In this document: piece by piece, positions 28,510 to 38,200 of the stretch
Layout of the letters: each line of letters starts with the position of its first letter
Numbering within the stretch: position 1 is the first letter of the stretch
Assembly (NCBI RefSeq): GCF_002093745.1
Contig: NZ_MTSB01000010.1
Span: 159,372 to 223,371 of the forward strand
Source: Pseudomonas graminis
Lineage (GTDB): Bacteria; Pseudomonadota; Gammaproteobacteria; Pseudomonadales; Pseudomonadaceae
Direction: 5' to 3'
Length of the DNA stretch: 64,000 nucleotides
Program-made: the position numbers and the translations under genes
Notes under the pieces: generated by a model
Database searches by the model: none
Told to the model about the DNA's origin: nothing
The model's input: only the letters and a program-made list of their open reading frames with translations

Positions 28510-29736
28510 ATGAGGGCACGCGCGTTGTGTCTGTTGTTATTACCGTTTGTGGCACCCGGTGTTGCATCCGCCCAAGGCATCAGCCTGCCTCAGGCACTGG
28601 AAGCCGCATTTGCTCGCAACCAGGAGCTTGCCGCAGCCCAATGGGAAATCGGCATTGCGCAGGGTGATCGCCAACAGGCCGGGCTGATTCCCAACCCGGT
28701 GCTGTCGTGGGAGGTGGAAGACACCCGCCGCGACACCAGCACCACCACCGTGATGCTCAGCCAGGCACTGGAATTGGGCGGCAAGCGTGGCGCACGTGTC
28801 GACACCGCGAGCAAAGGCCAGGACGCGGCTCGACTGGAACTGGAACAGCGCAGCAACGAATTGCGGGCCGAGGTGGTTCAAGCATTTTATGCCGCAGCCC
28901 GGGCGCAGGCCGGTCTGGAGCTGGCGCGCCAATCCAGAGCGCTGGCCGAGCGTGGCCTGCATGTCGCCGAAGGGCGTGTGCGGGCGGGCAAGGTGTCACC
29001 GGTCGAAGCCACCCGCGCGCAGGTGCAGCTGGCGGAAACCGACCTGCTGGTGCGCCGCGCCGAAACCCTGAAAATCAACAGCCACCGTGAACTGGCCCGC
29101 GCCACCGGTTCACCGACCGCGTCTTTCGAACGTCTGGATTACACCGACCTCTCGCCGGGCCGACTACCGCCGACAGCGACAATGCTGACCGCCCTCGATC
29201 AGTCCGCCGAACTGCGCCTCGCCCAGACCCGGATCGAACAACGCGACGCCGCACTCGGCTCGGAACGCGCCAAGCGCATTCCCGACCTGACCGTCAGTGT
29301 CGGCAGCCAATACAGCCGCGAAGAGCGCGAACGCGTCAACGTTGTGGGCCTGTCGATGCCGCTCCCGCTGTTTGATCGAAACCAAGGCAATGTGCTCGCC
29401 GCCTCACGTCGGGCAGACCAGTCCCGTGACCTGCGCAATGCCGTCGAACTCAAGCTGCGCACACAGACCCAATCTGCCCTCGATCAATGGCGCACCGCGG
29501 CACAGGAAGTCGAGTCATTCGACCGCGTCATCCTGCCTGCCGCGCAACGCGCCGTCGACACCGCCACGCGCGGTTTCGAGATGGGCAAGTTCGGCTTTCT
29601 GGACGTGCTGGATGCGCAGCGAACACTGATTTCGGCCCGCAGCCAGTACCTGGAATCACTGGCGACGGCCACCGAAGCGAGGGTCGCCATCGAGCGGATC
29701 CACGGGGATCTCAACCGGTTCAGTCTCACCCCCTGA
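28510..29736 (+). CDS. czcC: Outer-membrane efflux protein CzcC
   Basis: 408 residues from ATG 28510. Signal peptide ends near GVASAQ. TolC-type outer-membrane factor: two long helical repeats (starting QGISLPQALEAAFARNQEL and later RTQTQSALDQWRTAAQEVE) and the GFEMGKFGFLDVLDAQRTL motif characteristic of CzcC-like proteins. It forms the outer-membrane channel of the CzcCBA tripartite metal pump. An upstream in-frame ATG at 28444 would disrupt the signal peptide. Confidence 0.92.
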   Translation: MRARALCLLLLPFVAPGVASAQGISLPQALEAAFARNQELAAAQWEIGIAQGDRQQAGLIPNPVLSWEVEDTRRDTSTTTVMLSQALELGGKRGARVDTASKGQDAARLELEQRSNELRAEVVQAFYAAARAQAGLELARQSRALAERGLHVAEGRVRAGKVSPVEATRAQVQLAETDLLVRRAETLKINSHRELARATGSPTASFERLDYTDLSPGRLPPTATMLTALDQSAELRLAQTRIEQRDAALGSERAKRIPDLTVSVGSQYSREERERVNVVGLSMPLPLFDRNQGNVLAASRRADQSRDLRNAVELKLRTQTQSALDQWRTAAQEVESFDRVILPAAQRAVDTATRGFEMGKFGFLDVLDAQRTLISARSQYLESLATATEARVAIERIHGDLNRFSLTP

Positions 29737-29803
29737 CTGCCTTTTTCCGCCTACATCGAGCGTATCCAGAGGTGCTGCACGTACCTGATCGCCGGGAGCT
29801 TTC

Positions 29804-31060
29804 ATGAATAACAAACGAAGCATTGCCATTGCGCTGGCGGTGGTGGTCATCATTGGTCTGGGCAGTCTGACGGTGAACCCGCAGATGCTGCCCTTCGCAA
29901 CCGGCCCGGAGCCGTCTGACGAGGAACACGCCCACGATTCCGGGTCAGACCATACTGACGAACAAGGCCACAGCAACGAAACGAAAACACCAGGCGCTGC
30001 CGCATCAGAGCCACCCCACGAAGAAGAGGAAGAAGGGCACATCGAACTGACGGCCGAGCAGATCAGGACGGCCGGCATCGAGCTGGCCACCGCCGAGCCT
30101 CGGCAAATGAGCACCACCGTGACCTTCCCCGGTGAAATCCGCTTCGACGAGGACCGCACCGCGCATGTGGTACCTCGGGTCAGCGGCGTGGTCGAGTCGG
30201 TCAAGGTCGATCTGGGTCAGACCGTGAAAAAGGGCCAGGTGCTGGCGGTGATTGCCAGCCAGCAGATCTCGGACCAACGCAGCGAACTGAACGCCGCCCA
30301 GCGACGTCAGGAACTGGCGCGCCTGACCCTGCAACGCGAGAAGAAACTGTGGGAAGACAAGATCTCCGCCGAACAGGATTACCTGCAAGCGCGCCAGGAT
30401 TTTCAGGAAGCCGACATCAACCTCACCAATGCCCGGCAGAAGATCAGCGCCATCGGTGCCAGCCTCAGCCCTTCCGCAGGCAACCGTTACGAACTGATCG
30501 CACCGTTCGACGCGATGGTCGTGGAGAAACACCTGGGCATCGGCGAAATGGTCAGCGAAGCGAGCAACGCGTTCACCCTGTCGGACTTGTCACGCGTATG
30601 GGCGACCTTCGGTGTCGCACCGAGGGATCTGGACAAAGTGGTGGTCGGACGCCCGGTCGTTGTCAGCGCGCCGGATCTGAATGCGCGGGTCGACGGCAAG
30701 ATCGGTTATGTCGGCAGCTTGCTGGGCGAGCAGACCCGCGCCGCCGCCGTGCGCGTCACCCTTGCCAACCCGCAGGGCGCATGGCGTCCCGGCCTGTTCG
30801 TGTCGGTCGAGGTCGCCGCCGAGCAGTCCAGCGTTGCGGTCAGCGTGCCTGAATCCGCGATCCAGTCGATTGAAGAACAGCCGTCGGTTTTCGTGCGCAA
30901 TGCTGAAGGTTTTCAGCTGACGCCGGTGACGCTCGGCCGCCGCGATGGCGGTCACGTGGAAATCGTCAAAGGCCTGGCCGCCGGCACGCCAGTGGCCGCC
31001 GCTGGCAGTTTCATTCTCAAGTCGGAGCTGGGCAAAGGCTCCGCCGAGCACGCCCATTGA
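29804..31060 (+). CDS. czcB: Periplasmic adaptor of the RND metal efflux pump, CzcB
   Basis: 418 residues. An uncleaved or lipidless N-terminal helix is followed by a His/Asp/Glu-rich linker (residues about 40-75, with repeated HAHD, DHTDE, GHSNE and HEEEEEGH) that probably binds metal in the periplasm. The lipoyl/barrel adaptor core includes EIRFDEDRTAHVVPRVSGVVESV and later KPGD-like barrel segments. It bridges CzcA and CzcC. Spacing to czcA is 24 bp, so the operon order is C-B-A. Zinc, cadmium and cobalt specificity is inferred from the neighbours. Confidence 0.92.
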   Translation: MNNKRSIAIALAVVVIIGLGSLTVNPQMLPFATGPEPSDEEHAHDSGSDHTDEQGHSNETKTPGAAASEPPHEEEEEGHIELTAEQIRTAGIELATAEPRQMSTTVTFPGEIRFDEDRTAHVVPRVSGVVESVKVDLGQTVKKGQVLAVIASQQISDQRSELNAAQRRQELARLTLQREKKLWEDKISAEQDYLQARQDFQEADINLTNARQKISAIGASLSPSAGNRYELIAPFDAMVVEKHLGIGEMVSEASNAFTLSDLSRVWATFGVAPRDLDKVVVGRPVVVSAPDLNARVDGKIGYVGSLLGEQTRAAAVRVTLANPQGAWRPGLFVSVEVAAEQSSVAVSVPESAIQSIEEQPSVFVRNAEGFQLTPVTLGRRDGGHVEIVKGLAAGTPVAAAGSFILKSELGKGSAEHAH

Positions 31061-31084
31061 CCTGCGTCACACGAGTACACCTCC

Positions 31085-34000
31085 ATGTTTGAACGGTTGA
31101 TTCAATTCGCGATTGAACAGCGCATCGTTGTGATGCTCGCTGTGTTGCTCATGGCTGGGCTGGGCATCGCCAGCTACCAGAAACTGCCCATCGATGCCGT
31201 GCCTGACATCACCAATGTCCAAGTGCAGATCAACACCTCCGCGCCCGGCTTTTCACCGCTGGAGACCGAGCAACGGATCACCTTTGCCATCGAAACCAGC
31301 ATGGCCGGCCTGCCCGGCCTGCAACAGACACGCTCGCTGTCGCGCTCGGGCCTGTCGCAGGTGACGGTGATTTTCGAAGACAACACGGACCTGTTCTTCG
31401 CCCGGCAATTGGTGGGCGAGCGCCTGCAGACCGCCAAGGACCAGTTGCCCGAAGGCGTCGACGTGGTGATGGGGCCGATTTCCACCGGCCTCGGCGAGAT
31501 CTTTCTGTGGACAGTCGAAGCCCGCGAGGGCGCGCTGAAAGAGGACGGCACGCCTTACACACCGACTGATCTGCGGGTGATTCAGGACTGGATCATCAAG
31601 CCGCAGTTGCGCAACGTGCCGGGCGTGGCCGAGATCAACACCATCGGCGGTTTCGCCAGGCAATACCAGATAGCTCCCGACCCGAAAAAGCTGGCCGCCT
31701 ACAAGCTGACGCTGAACGACTTGGTGGCCGCGCTGGAGCGCAACAACGCCAACGTCGGCGCGGGTTACATCGAGCGCGGCGGTGAGCAACTGCTGATCCG
31801 CGCACCGGGCCAGCTCGGCACGCTGGAGGACATCGCCAACATCGTCATCGCCAACGTGCAGGGCACGGCGATCAGAATCAGCAGCGTGGCCGAGGTCGGC
31901 ATCGGCAAGGAAATGCGCTCCGGCGCCGCGACTGAAAACGGTCGAGAAGTGGTGCTCGGCACGGTGTTCATGCTGATCGGTGAAAACAGCCGCACCGTCT
32001 CGCAAGCCGTGGCCGCCAAGCTGGCCGACATCAACCGCACACTGCCCGAAGGGGTCGAAGCGGTCACGGTTTACGACCGTACCCATCTGGTCGAAAAGGC
32101 CATCGCGACGGTCAAGAAGAACCTCATCGAAGGCGCGATTCTGGTCATCGTGATTCTGTTCCTTTTTCTGGGCAACCTCCGCGCTGCACTGATTACCGCG
32201 ATGGTGATTCCGCTGGCCATGCTGTTCACCTTCACCGGCATGTTCACCAATAAGGTCAGCGCCAACCTGATGAGCCTGGGCGCGCTGGACTTCGGCATCA
32301 TTGTCGACGGCGCGGTGGTGATCGTTGAAAACGCCATCCGCAGGCTGGCACATGCCCAGAAGAAATACGGCCGCCTGCTGACCCGCAGCGAGCGTCTCCA
32401 CGAGGTGTTCGCCGCCGCCAGAGAAGCCCGTCGACCGCTGATTTTCGGCCAGTTGATCATCATGGTCGTGTACCTGCCGATCTTTGCCCTCACCGGCGTG
32501 GAAGGCAAAATGTTCCACCCGATGGCCTTCACCGTGGTCATCGCCCTGCTCGGCGCGATGATCCTCTCGGTGACGTTCGTGCCTGCCGCCGTTGCCATGT
32601 TCGTCACCGGCAAGGTCAAGGAAGAAGAAGGCCTGGTGATGCGCACCGCTCGCCAACGCTACGCGCCGATATTGAGCTGGGTGCTGGGGCATCGCGCCAT
32701 CGCCTTCAGCATGGCGTTGGTGCTGATCGGGCTGTCCGGGTTCACCGCCAGCCGCATGGGCAGCGAGTTCATTCCGAGCCTCAGCGAAGGCGACTTCGCC
32801 TTGCAGGCGCTGCGAGTACCCGGCACCAGCCTGACCCAGTCGGTGGACATGCAGCAGCGCCTGGAAAAAGCCATTCTCGAAAAAGTGCCAGAAGTGCAGC
32901 GCGTCTTCGCCCGCACCGGCACCGCTGAAATCGCCGCCGACCCGATGCCGCCCAACATCTCCGACAGCTACGTGATGCTCAAGCCGCAGAGCGAATGGCC
33001 TGACCCGGACAAGCCCCGCGAAGCACTGATCGCTGACCTGCAAAAGGCCGCCGCCAGCGTGCCGGGCAGCAACTACGAGCTGTCCCAGCCGATCCAGTTG
33101 CGCTTCAACGAACTGGTTTCGGGGGTGCGCAGCGACGTCGCAGTGAAAGTGTTCGGCGACGACATGAACGTGCTCAACCAGACCGCCGCAAAAATCGCCG
33201 CCACGCTGCAAAAAGTGCCGGGCGCCTCCGAAGTCAAAGTCGAACAGACCACCGGCCTGCCGGTACTGACCATCAACATCGACCGCGACCAGGCCGCACG
33301 TTACGGCCTCAACATGGCCGACGTGCAGGACGCCATTGCCATCGCGCTGGGCGGCCGTCAGGCGGGCACGCTGTACGAAGGTGATCGCCGCTTCGACATG
33401 GTGGTGCGCTTGTCCGAGCCACTGCGCACCGACGTGGACGGGCTTTCCAGCCTGCTCATTCCGGTGCCTGCGAACACCGGCAGCAATCAGCAGATCAGCT
33501 TTATCTCGCTGTCTCAGGTCGCCAGCCTGGACCTGGTACTAGGCCCGAACCAGATCAGCCGCGAGAACGGCAAGCGCGTGGTCATCGTCAGCGCCAACGT
33601 GCGCGGTCGCGACCTTGGCTCGTTTGTCGAAGAAGCGGGCACCACCCTCGACAACGGCGTGCAGATCCCGACAGGCTACTGGACCAGTTGGGGCGGGCAG
33701 TTCGAGCAACTGCAGTCCGCAGCGAAACGCCTGCAAATCGTCGTGCCGGTGGCGCTGCTGCTGGTCCTGGCGCTGCTGTTCATGATGTTCAACAACCTCA
33801 AAGACGGCCTGCTGGTGTTCACCGGCATCCCGTTCGCGTTGACCGGTGGCGTCATGGCCCTGTGGCTGCGCGACATTCCGCTGTCGATCTCCGCAGGCGT
33901 AGGTTTCATTGCCCTGTCGGGTGTCGCGGTGCTGAACGGTCTGGTGATGATCGCTTTCATCCGCAGCCTGCGCGAAGAAGGCCGCTCGCTGCACGACGCC

Positions 34001-34231
34001 ATCAACGAAGGCGCCCTCACCCGCCTGCGCCCGGTGCTGATGACCGCACTGGTCGCCTCCCTGGGCTTCATCCCCATGGCCCTCGCCACCGGGACTGGTG
34101 CGGAAGTGCAGCGACCGCTGGCGACCGTGGTGATTGGCGGGATTCTGTCTTCCACGGCGTTGACGTTACTGGTGTTGCCGGCGCTGTATCAGTGGGCGCA
34201 TCGGCGGGAGGAGGACGTGTTGCTGAAATAG
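31085..34231 (+). CDS. czcA: RND heavy-metal efflux transporter CzcA
   Basis: 1048 residues, typical for CzcA. Twelve transmembrane helices: one at the N-terminus, clusters around 335-540 and 865-1040. The fourth helix carries LDFGIIVDGAVVIVEN (about 400-415), the proton-relay motif of the HME class that exports divalent cations. Repeated periplasmic docking domains lie between. The pump exchanges protons for Zn/Cd/Co (perhaps Ni) across the envelope. No frameshift is visible. A weak hairpin follows at 34252. Confidence 0.95.
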   Translation: MFERLIQFAIEQRIVVMLAVLLMAGLGIASYQKLPIDAVPDITNVQVQINTSAPGFSPLETEQRITFAIETSMAGLPGLQQTRSLSRSGLSQVTVIFEDNTDLFFARQLVGERLQTAKDQLPEGVDVVMGPISTGLGEIFLWTVEAREGALKEDGTPYTPTDLRVIQDWIIKPQLRNVPGVAEINTIGGFARQYQIAPDPKKLAAYKLTLNDLVAALERNNANVGAGYIERGGEQLLIRAPGQLGTLEDIANIVIANVQGTAIRISSVAEVGIGKEMRSGAATENGREVVLGTVFMLIGENSRTVSQAVAAKLADINRTLPEGVEAVTVYDRTHLVEKAIATVKKNLIEGAILVIVILFLFLGNLRAALITAMVIPLAMLFTFTGMFTNKVSANLMSLGALDFGIIVDGAVVIVENAIRRLAHAQKKYGRLLTRSERLHEVFAAAREARRPLIFGQLIIMVVYLPIFALTGVEGKMFHPMAFTVVIALLGAMILSVTFVPAAVAMFVTGKVKEEEGLVMRTARQRYAPILSWVLGHRAIAFSMALVLIGLSGFTASRMGSEFIPSLSEGDFALQALRVPGTSLTQSVDMQQRLEKAILEKVPEVQRVFARTGTAEIAADPMPPNISDSYVMLKPQSEWPDPDKPREALIADLQKAAASVPGSNYELSQPIQLRFNELVSGVRSDVAVKVFGDDMNVLNQTAAKIAATLQKVPGASEVKVEQTTGLPVLTINIDRDQAARYGLNMADVQDAIAIALGGRQAGTLYEGDRRFDMVVRLSEPLRTDVDGLSSLLIPVPANTGSNQQISFISLSQVASLDLVLGPNQISRENGKRVVIVSANVRGRDLGSFVEEAGTTLDNGVQIPTGYWTSWGGQFEQLQSAAKRLQIVVPVALLLVLALLFMMFNNLKDGLLVFTGIPFALTGGVMALWLRDIPLSISAGVGFIALSGVAVLNGLVMIAFIRSLREEGRSLHDAINEGALTRLRPVLMTALVASLGFIPMALATGTGAEVQRPLATVVIGGILSSTALTLLVLPALYQWAHRREEDVLLK

Positions 34232-34251
34232 TGTTTCAAGCAACCGTCCAC

Positions 34252-34288
34252 GTGTCAGGACGCCCAGAACAGAGCGCCCTGACACTTT
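34252..34288 (+). terminator. Possible weak terminator after czcA
   Basis: GTGTCAGG and CCTGACAC arms, with inner CGC/GCG pairs and one mismatch, followed by only three Ts. The rest of the 303-bp gap (34232-34534) shows no other gene or clear site. Confidence 0.45.
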
Positions 34289-34514
34289 CACCTGCCCCCA
34301 GTGAACTTTCAGTCAAGGAAAGGTCGAAACCTTCGCTTTTGCCAGTAGATCCTGTCTGTAGCCTTTGTCCCGCAGGATTCGCAGATCTTTCCAGGTCGTC
34401 AGTCAGCAAGTGACTATACAGCTGCCCCGTTCAAGCGCTTATCGTCTGGTTACAAAACAGGCTTTCCGGCAGAGCCTCGATGGCAGCGCCCGGCATAAGG
34501 AGATGGAGAAGGTG

Positions 34515-34538
34515 ATGAACAAGGTTCATGGCGCATGA
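34515..34538 (+). CDS. Seven-codon ORF translationally coupled to the DUF1795-like gene
   Basis: ATG 34515 follows GGAGAAGGTG, a very good ribosome binding site, and encodes MNKVHGA; its TGA overlaps the ATG of the next gene (ATGA at 34535-34538). The downstream gene has no good site of its own. It may be a leader peptide that feeds ribosomes to that gene, or the decayed end of a lost gene. Its short length makes it speculative. Confidence 0.3.
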   Translation: MNKVHGA

Positions 34539-35122
34539 GGCGCACCAGTATTTACGACCGTATTTCTGAACGCCGACTGGCTGATGAAGCCCTGGCGCGC
34601 GAGGAAGCTGAGCGCACTGCCGCGCAACAGGAACGTGAGCGCACTCAAGCGGCCATTCCCGTTCCACAGCCCTTGCGCGACGCACCCAGCAGTTTCAACT
34701 TCGGCGGGTTTCACTTCGGCTTTCCTGAAGGGTTCAGGTGCAGCGCAATCGAAGCGACTGTCGAAATCGCTGGAGAGCCTGTCGTCGTCTCCATCCAGCG
34801 CCGCGACGTGCCTGAAGAGGCCAACCTTGCCGAGGCGTTCGCCAAGGCCGTCAAAGCGCTGAAGCCGCTTCACGGTGCCATACAGGTCATTCGCCAGTAT
34901 GAAACAGTACTGGCGGGCAATGCGGCACTGGGGCTGGATTTTCACTTTCGCGCGGGTTTTGAAGAGCGGCATGGGCGCTTGATTGGCGCCATCGTGCCAG
35001 TCGCCGATCATAACCTGCGCCAGTGGCTGAGCGTGGGTTGTGTGATTGATTCCGAAAAACCCGCGCTTAAAACCTGGCTGCTGGATTTCGACCACATGCT
35101 TCAAAGCCTGACCGCCCCCTGA
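34535..35122 (+). CDS. DUF1795/EagR-like putative Rhs effector chaperone
   Basis: 195 residues without a signal peptide. The first 40 residues are highly charged (RISERRLADEALAREEAERT). The remainder, starting FNFGGFHFGFPEGF, has the DcrB/DUF1795 pattern: VVVSIQRRDVPEEANLAEAFAKAVKAL, then AALGLDFHFRAGFEERHGRLIGAIVPV and a terminal W-L-L-D-F-D. EagR proteins of this family bind the N-terminal prePAAR/membrane segments of Rhs effectors for loading on the T6SS. It lies just upstream of a PAAR-Rhs gene, as expected for such a chaperone. The divergent N-terminus makes the assignment moderate. Confidence 0.6.
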   Translation: MRRTSIYDRISERRLADEALAREEAERTAAQQERERTQAAIPVPQPLRDAPSSFNFGGFHFGFPEGFRCSAIEATVEIAGEPVVVSIQRRDVPEEANLAEAFAKAVKALKPLHGAIQVIRQYETVLAGNAALGLDFHFRAGFEERHGRLIGAIVPVADHNLRQWLSVGCVIDSEKPALKTWLLDFDHMLQSLTAP

Positions 35123-35154
35123 ACTCTACTTCACCGCTGACAGGACACGTTTTA

Positions 35155-35229
35155 ATGGACTATTCGTTGCAGAATCTCAGCGTTGCGCTGGGTGATCAGA
35201 CCTCCACGCCCCGCAGCACAAAGGGATAG
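35155..35229 (+). pseudogene. N-terminal remnant of an EagR/DUF1795 chaperone
   Basis: A 24-codon frame beginning MDYSLQNLSVALGDQ, matching the usual EagR start (MDY-x-LQ-x-G-x-x-ALP), then stopping at TAG six bases before the Rhs gene. A normal EagR is about 140 residues, so only the first 12-15 residues are preserved. It may alternatively be a functional mini-leader, but a decayed copy is more likely. Confidence 0.5.
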
Positions 35230-35234
35230 CGGCG

Positions 35235-38200
35235 ATGTTCGAAGCGGCTCGGTTGATGGACGAGATCGAACACACCGGTGCGCTGACGGGTTTTCTGCTC
35301 GGCGCGGTAGTGGGCATTGCGGCGGTGGCGTATGTGTCGTTTGCCTTTGCCACGTGCGGGTTCGGCGCAATTTTACTGGGCCTGGCTGTCGGCCTGGCGG
35401 GCAACGCCCTCGCCAGCCTCGGGGAGAGTATCGGCAGCGCCTTCAGCTCTCCCGCGGGGCAGATCGAATCGGCCTCGCCCAATGTGTTCATCAACGGTCG
35501 ACCCGCCGCGTTTGCTATCGACAGCACGGCCGTTTGCGACAAGCACTCGCCCATCGTCAAGGTGGCCGAGGGTTCCAGCAACGTCTTCATCAACGGCCAG
35601 CCGGCGGCGCGCAAGGGCGACAAGCTGACCTGCGGTTCGAAGATCGGCACCGGTTCCCCCAACGTGTTCATCGGCGGCGGCACCCAACGCTACCTACCCG
35701 TCAATGAAGAGGTGTCGGCGACAGCCCGCTACGTGGTGGACATTCTGCTGGTGGTGGCCGGCGGCGCCAAAGCGGTCGTCAGCATCGCCAAGCTTGGTCT
35801 GCAGGCGGGCCTGAAAGCTGCCGGTCCTTGCGCCTTGCGCTTTATGGGCGGCATTTTGCTGAGCGATGCGGTTGTTCGGTTCGGCGTCGCTCCACTGGCC
35901 GAAAAAGTGTTGGGTGGCCTGCACGGCAACCCGGTCGACACCACCACCGGACGCAAGCTGCTGATCGACGAATCCGACTTCAGCCTGCCCGGCCTGATGC
36001 CGATCGAGTGGACACGCTTCTACGCCAGCGACCTCGATGTCGACAGCGCGCTGGGCAAGGGCTGGGTGTTGCCCTGGGAACAAAGCCTGCGACGCAAGGG
36101 CAGCTTTCTGTACCTCAGCGACAATCAGGGCCGCAGCGTGCCGTTCGTGACGCTGGACTACAACGAACGCATCTACAACGCACAGGAACAACTGTATCTG
36201 GTGCGCACTAACGGCGGTCATTACCTGCTGCAAACCTTGGACAACGTCTTTTACTACTTCGGCGAAGTACCTGACGATAACCAGCCTGTTACGTTGCAAC
36301 GCATCGAAAACGCCCTCGGTCACTTCCTGCATTTCGTGCGCAGCGAAGACGGTATTCTGACCGATATCTGCGCCACCGGCGGGCAGCGCGTACACCTGCA
36401 TTACGACGAAGTGACCCGTCGCCTGAGCACCGTCAAGCGCATCGTTGACGGCGAGGCGGTCGAAACACTGGTGCGTTATGGCTATGACAGCAACGGCCAG
36501 TTGAACAGCGTGTACAACCGCAATGGCGATTCGGTGCGCAACTTCAGCTACACCGACAGCCTGATGACCCGCCACGCCAATGCGCTGAGGCTCAGTTGCG
36601 AGTACCGCTGGGAAGTGCTCGGCGACAAGCCGCGCGTGGTCGAGCACTGGACCAGCGACGGCGAACACTTTCATTTCGATTATGATCTGGAAGCGCGCCA
36701 GACGCGGGTGACGGATGTGCTGGGCCGCCATGCCGACGTGACCTACAACAAGGACCGCCGCGTGGTGGCCAGCACCGACTTCGGCGGCCAGCCGTATCAC
36801 ATCGACCTGGACGACACCGGCAACATCACCGGCCTGACACTGCCGGACGGCAATCAGCTGGGCTTTGAATACGACGACCTGTCACGCCTGACGGCAGAAA
36901 CCGACCCGCTGGGCCGAACCACGCGCTTTAAGCATCACTTCAAGACTACGCTCGTCAAACAAGTCACCTACCCCGACGGCGCCCTCTGGCAGGCTCGTTA
37001 CGATGACCGGGGCAATCTCGTCGCCGAAATCGACGCGATGGGCCACAAGACCGAGTACCTCAACAGTGAGGATGGCCTGCCGCACACCATCATCGACGCG
37101 ACTCACAAATCGAAGTACTTGTGGTGGAATAACCTGGCGCAGGTCGAACGTTTTCAGGACTGCTCGGGCAAGAGCACGTATTACCGTTACGACGAGCGCC
37201 AGCAACTGGTCGCCGTCACCGATGCCCTGAACAACACCACCACGCTGGAACGCAAACCCGGTGGCGAAGTGCTGTGCATCCATCATCCGGACGGCAGCCG
37301 CGAACGCTTTACCTACAACGCCCACGGCCAGGTGCTGACGCACACCAACGGCAAGGACCAGACCACTCACTTGTCACGCAACGCCCGCGGTCTGCCGACC
37401 CGGCGTCAGGACCCCAAGGGGCTGATGGTCGCGTACCAGTACGACAAGGCCATGCGCCTCACGGCCCTGACCAATGAAAACGACGCCACTTACACCTTCG
37501 CCTACGACAACGCCGACCACCTGATCGAAGAAAAACGCATCGACCAGTTGACCCGACGTTTCAGCTACAACCTTGGCGGGCATCTGACCCAGGTTGAAGA
37601 AACCGGCCACGGCGAAAAAGGCGAACGACCACAGCGCAGCACGCATTTCGAGCGCGACCCGATTGGTCGCCTGCTGGCCAGACTCAACGACGACGCCCGT
37701 CAGGATTTCACCTACGACGACAGCGACCGCCTGCTGTCCATTCAGCGCACGCCCACCGACGGCGGCAGAAAACTCGGTGTCACGGCTGAGAAGCTGGAAT
37801 TCGCCTACGACATCCTGGGCCGCCTGACGCAGGAGACTTCACCCCAAGGCGCATTGACCTACGACTACGATCCGCTCAGCAACCTGACCACGCTGACCCT
37901 TCCGACCGGCCAGCACCTCAATCACCTGTACTACGGCAGCGGTCACCTGCATCAACTCAACCTCGACGGCCAGTTGATCAGCGACATGGAACGCGACGAC
38001 CTGCACCGCGAGGTCTACCGCACCCAAGGTAAGCTGACCAGTTGCTTCGGCTACGACGCGTTGGGCCGCAAGGCCTGGCAGTACGCAACCACACTGCCCG
38101 CTGAAAAACTCTCACAGATCCAGAACCCGCTCATAAAACCAGAGCGCTACGTCGAACACGCCTACAACCCGATCCACCGCCGCTACGAGTACGACCCGGC

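Noticed and set aside
31253..33211. 652-codon minus-strand frame opposite czcA
   Set aside because: Antisense shadow of a long GC-rich gene, without a ribosome binding site or domain.
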